Positions 51,001 through 57,000 of a stretch of DNA of 64,000 nucleotides are shown here, piece by piece. The position numbers and the translations under genes were made by a program. The notes beneath the pieces are model-generated. The model did not search any database. It had not been told where the DNA came from and was given only the letters and a program-made list of their open reading frames with translations. The DNA is from Onchidella celtica (Eukaryota; Mollusca; Gastropoda; Systellommatophora; Onchidiidae), in assembly GCA_963931925.1 (NCBI GenBank), contig OZ007571.1, forward strand, positions 55,542,311 through 55,606,310, given 5' to 3'. How positions within the stretch are numbered: position 1 is the first letter of the stretch; each line of letters starts with the position of its first letter.

Positions 51001-54000
51001 TGAAACTTTTGTGTTTCTTTGTCACCAGTTGCTTGTGGAATGTAGAGACACAGGGACAATTAAATTATGTGAAGTTATTACCCATTGGATTGCTTCTCTG
51101 GATTTTTTTCTTTAACTCACATGCAACACAGTGTACAAAGTTGGTGTGGTATGCAGAAAGAAGATACTTCCCCTCAGAAATTCAATATTTCAACTGTTGT
51201 TGAAACCCAAGCTTGGTGGTGGATAAATTTAGCAGTTTTGTGGCATGGGATTTCTGAACCCCAGTGATTCCTTATTTTCAAAATTCTACCAACGCAGGAA
51301 TTAATTTAATTAAATAATGCTGGACTCAAGTCACACGAATGTTCAAGATCAGGCAGCATATGCAATCAAATTTACCTATGTTTAAACATTTTTGGTTGTA
51401 ATTTTGTGCAAACGTCAAAAATTATTCAGGAAAAAGGAGATTAATGTAAACCCTGGATTTTGCCACATTTAACTTGGTGCCAAGCTCTGCTGTGATCCCA
51501 TAGTTTTTCACTGGATTTTTTTTTTAATAATTCAGCAATCCTTCCTGTGGAGATAGAAGTCGTTAGGGAATGTATATATAATATTTTTTTCTTTGTTTGT
51601 TAATGTGGGGCTAGAATATTATTTTGTTACTTGCTTGAGTTTATTTCAACCTGCAGCCTGAGAAAACTTGATAAATTTTTTCTTATTTTGTTTAAGTTTT
51701 ATAAGCTTTTTCATGATTGAGTTCACTGATTAGTTGGTTTGGTTGCTTGATGGACCAGTAGATTTGGTGATTCATTGACTTGATTGATGTTTTGACTCAT
51801 TTATTGAATGGTTTATTAAGAAAGTAAGAAAACCAAAGAGATAAAGACAGACAGGGGATATGAAGGTGGAGGTAAGCATGAGAGAGAGAGAGGAGATACA
51901 GAGAATGTGAGAGGTAATGGAACTGCAACCCTTGCCCTTCACTTAGTTAAAGGCTGGTGTAGGCATCAGACTGTTGGCTCACCGCCCATAAATTTTGCTT
52001 CACTCTAGCACAATAAGCACTGCCCGTTGCATCCCACTGGGTCCTTTTGTGGTCAGTGTCTATTGTGTTAGTGGGAAGCAAAATTTATGAGGGGAGAGCC
52101 CCTGACGCCTATACCAGCCTTGGTGTGTGTGTGTCACCCCTAGAGTAGAGATTGGCTTTTACTCCACCAGATATTTTGTGTGGTATGCCTTTCAAACTTT
52201 CATTCACCCTTTCTTTTTCCACATCAAAAATTTACTGCTGCATCTGCATTTCATGTTCAAGTTGATTTTTTTTTTATTGTTGTTGTTGTTGATTTATTGT
52301 TGAATTGTTGCTTGTATTTTGTGATATGCAGTTCTGGCCTGCATGGAAGTTGATATTTGGTAGTTTATGCTGCCCAGTTGTCTTGCTTGTTTGCATGTAC
52401 AATCTGGCAAGCCCTGGAGTCTGCAGGTCAAGATTGGTGGATGCCAGAGTATTTTAATGGCCAGTGGTCTAGACCTTCTTTACTGTCATCAGAGGACCCA
52501 GATGTCATGCAAATGCACTTTGGTTATAATGGTGTAACATAGTTCACATGCAAATAACCTGCTATAGAATTTCTACAGATCGATTGGTGTTAATTACACA
52601 ACATCAAGTGGTATATATATATATTCTGCACTATTTTGGAATGTAACAGATACAAGAAAAATACTGTAAGCACTATTAGTTTGACTGATTATGCAGATTA
52701 TACACCAAGCTTGGAATGCTTAAATATCAGCCAATCAGCTTTTCATATGTTGGTTGTCTGTCATACGAATCAGCCCCCCCCCCCTTCTCACTTTCCTCAA
52801 GGAAAGATGGAAAGAAAGCTTAAAGATGTGGTGCTTGATGTAGAAAATTTACATGTGAACCATTTACCCTAGATTTCCATGGTTTTCTCATAGAATCAGT
52901 GTTGTTACCACTTATGAAGTGACTGTTTGATCACATGTATCACAAACTGTGAACATTTTATATGATTTAAAGTATTGTTTTGGTTTACAAATGTCTTGAA
53001 GGTTCAGCTCCCTCCTATCTTTCGGAACTTTTGAAAAAACATGAGTCTGATAGATTTTTAAGATCTACTACAGAAAACAAACTGGTTGTTCCCAGGTGTA
53101 AAACATCAAATTATGGAGAAAGAGCTTTTAGTTGTTTTGGTCCCTGTGTGTGGAATTCTTTACCACAAGAGGTTCGAAATTCTGCCTCTCTAAACATATT
53201 TAAAAACAGGTTAAAAACATTTCTTTTTAAAAACTGAATTTTATAGCTTGCTATGGATGTATAAAACTAGTTTGTCTGTGTGTGTGTAAGTTTATTTGAA
53301 TGTGCTTTTATGATTTTTTACTGTGTACAGCGCCTAGAGCTTTTAATGTTTTAGTCCTGGCGCTATATAAATGTATATATTATTATTATTATTATTATTG
53401 TTATGCATGTTTTGATGTCAGTCCCAGAGTATGTATGTGAGCATGTGTCTGCCTGCAGAGCCCATGTGAAGGGGCTAGTGACTGAATGGATGTCTTAGGT
53501 GCTTGCAGAACTTATGTGATTTGCACATCTACAGAGTTGCTGTCAAAGGGGTTGCTGACTTGACTGTATGTATGTGCATGTGTGTCTCTATAGAGCCTAC
53601 ATCAAAGTGGCTGTTTACTAGCTGTTTATTTTTGTATCAATGGAGCCTCTATCAAGGTGGCTGTTAACTGACTGTATGTAGGCTATGTATTTTCTGTGTC
53701 TACTGAGCCTGTCATAGTGGCTGTTGACTGAGTGTATTTATATAATTTTGTACATTTAAGTGACCGTATGTATGTATTTGTGTGGGTCAAAGTGTCTTTT
53801 AATTGACTGTATATAGGTATCTGTGTGCCTACAGAGCCTATGCCAAAGGGGCTATTGACTGACAGTATGTATGTATTTATGTGTCTATATATATATGTGG
53901 ATCAAAGTTGCTGTTGACTGACTGCATATACATACATTTGTACAATCTGCAGAGCCTGGGTCAAAGGAGCCATAGTCTTAGTGGTTCTACTGGGGCTTAC

Positions 54001-57000
54001 CTGGCTGCTAGGTGTGCTTTACCTGAATAAAGAGTCAGTGGTTATGGCCTATTGTTTCACTGTGCTCAACAGCCTGCAGGGACTCTTCATTTTTGTCTTC
54101 CATTGCCTCAAGAATGAAAAAGTGAGTATGAAAAACTCTGTGCATCTTTTCACCCTTTTTTATCTGCAGTTTATCTGCAGTTTTCAGTGGAGGTAACATG
54201 AACAGAGAAACTATTATTAATTGTTCAACTTTTTTGCATTGAGAGAAATGTTTGTCTAATCATGCCCTCAGAATGACAAGGTTCTAACTCCCCCCCCCCC
54301 CCCCCCCCAATCAACTTCCGAGAAACTGGTGATTGAAGTTTCATGTGCTCATAGCTTTTGATGATGCAATTTATTTTTTTTTTGGATAATGTTTACAAAT
54401 TGCACACCAAATCCGCTTGATACTTTGGCACACAATGGAGAAGGCCTGTAGAAGTAGTGTGTAGTATGTAATTCAACCCAGCCAAAAAGTGGAGACAGAA
54501 CCTTGTCATGTTAAGGGGATGTAATGGTAAACTGTTTTGTCTAGTAGTAAAAACATTGCAATGGAGGGATTTTATTTTTTTTTTTAGGTTAGTGGTTGAA
54601 ATTGCTTGCCTGATAAAGGAACTGCATTATAGTGAAGTTGTAGTGAAATGAAAAGATGACATCAGTAAGACTTTTTCCCATTACTATTTTGGTATTTAAT
54701 GGATTGTTACAGTACAAAATGTGAATGATCAACGTTATATGTATTGATTATTACAGGTACAGAAAGAATATCGTAAAGTTGCTCGTCGTACATCCTGGTT
54801 GCCCAACTGTATTCGGGTTAACTATGGAGGTTACACTGGAGTGGCTTCCAGTTCTCCTGTAGGATCTTCTGGCACAGGAAATGTTAGTGTTTTCACTGCT
54901 ATTTTTTTTATTTTATGCACACGTTTTCATGTCCTTTCCCTTCAGAAGTACAAAGTATTTTTCCGTCTTTTCTGCCATAAAAACAAAAGTTTTGTCTCCC
55001 TATTTCCTGCCATATTACAGACTGTCTGTCTTTAAACTTAGGAGTAAGCAACATACCATGCTCACATTTAACCTTCGCTGTGCATCGTAGGTCTAATGGA
55101 CCCAGAACCAATTAAAAACAATTATAATTATCTTATTTCTGGGAATTTTTTCTTTGAATTCCAGGATTCCTTAATGACATCATTGCCTATCTTCCCATAA
55201 TTTTAAAATTTTAAAATATACACGAGCTTTGCTCACTTGTACTTTCTGGGCTCAGACAGACACCATACTTTTAACCCCTTCCCTGCTTTGCCCTTAACAT
55301 TTTCGGGCTGTCTAATCTTATTATACTGCCATGTGCCCGGAACTCTTTGTATATGAGGAGACAATTCCCAAATTATGATTGTATTGTATTTCCTAGATAG
55401 TTCCCTTACTTATTTGCATCATATGCGTGTATTTTGGGAACGTGGGATTTATGGTGTATACTTTTTTAGATCTCTATAAATCCTAATATCCTAATAAATT
55501 GTTCTTTTGGAGTGTGGTATTGATTAGATGCCATGACTTAATTCTATGTGTAGTTTTTAGTGATGTATGTCAAAGGTTAAGTGTACGCACTGCAAAATTG
55601 CATTACAATATGACAAAATAATAACAGTCATGGGACTTTTAAATATGATACATTTTGTCCTGTGCAAAAAAGTGTATGTAAGACACAGGGAAATATATTA
55701 TTTAAATGAGCGCATTGACATGATTTGGAATGACCCAAAGGTGATATACTTGAAGTCGAGTGACACATCAGATGCATAATTATAGTAGGATGGACACTTC
55801 AACCCAGTGCATTGAATATTGAACCAGGTATACCAGAATACTCGTTAAGGGAATTTCATGTCAATGTACCATTAGATATTTTCAAACATAGATTGGCAAA
55901 TTTTGAGAATTAATTGTCAATGCTCCAAGTCATCTGAGGTAATTATTATGGTTCTGTCATTCCTTTCGCATTATCCTTAGGTCAACTTAATTATTAAATT
56001 ATCACTGTATCATCATCACTTTTATGTCATCTGTGTCATTATCTCCTTCGTCTCTGTATCATTTCCCAGTATTTGTCCAAGTTGTTTGGCGGCAAGACAC
56101 GCAAACGTTCAGCTGCATCTACCAATAGCTCAGCCAAGCCATTCTTGAGCAAAGGTAACATTTGCTTTTTTGTGTTATATCCGTACGAGGATGGTTGGTC
56201 ATTAGTGGATAGAGGTATATGGCCAGATAAGTCTTTGCCTACCTATAACAACCAGATTTGTAAGGGAAAAGTTTTATATTTATATAGTAAGTATTAAATG
56301 CCGACAGAAAAGATATAAGAATGTTATTTGTAAACACAAAAACATGCTATGCTCTGCAAGACTTTTTCTTGGATCCCCGCCCATAGTAACATTGCAGGAA
56401 CATTTTTCCCAGTGTGCAATGCTAATGCTGAAGTTGTCTGGAATTTAACAAACTGTCCAAAATTTGTCAGTAGTAAATAGAGCTGATACTGAAAATGGGT
56501 CAGCTGTTCATGAAGAGGAGAAATTAATTCATATATTTATCCCAGGATATTACAGAGGAGAATCAACCTCTTTGTCCATAGTTTTCAATCGCATGAACAT
56601 TGCATTCCACCTGTACCATTTCACATCGCGGAGATCATGGCTCCCACATGCCCACAGTCCATTCATTCTTTATAATGTCTATTCCCTGTGTACATTGTAT
56701 TTTAGGGTGTTTTGAAAATTCATATAAAATCTTCTGATAGAGCTAGAGTGTGGTATATGGTATCGTTGGAAAGCTTATTCAGAAAAAAATAAAGACATCA
56801 TATGTTTGCAAACAAAAACAGAAACGATATGTGCCATGAAACTTTGTGTTATTCCAGGCAGTGTGGGGTGGAGCAAAAGGATGTGCGAGTTGCCGGCCAC
56901 ACCTTGCGGGTGACCAGTGTATTGATCGGTTGTAAAACAGTCCACACCTGAAAGATACGGTGTGATATTAAAAGATTAAGAGCGGTAACATTTTCCTCAG

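Noticed and set aside
53440..53952. CRISPR-like repeat-spacer appearance
   Set aside because: The units are degenerate and tandem without unique spacers of constant length, and the context is an animal intron.
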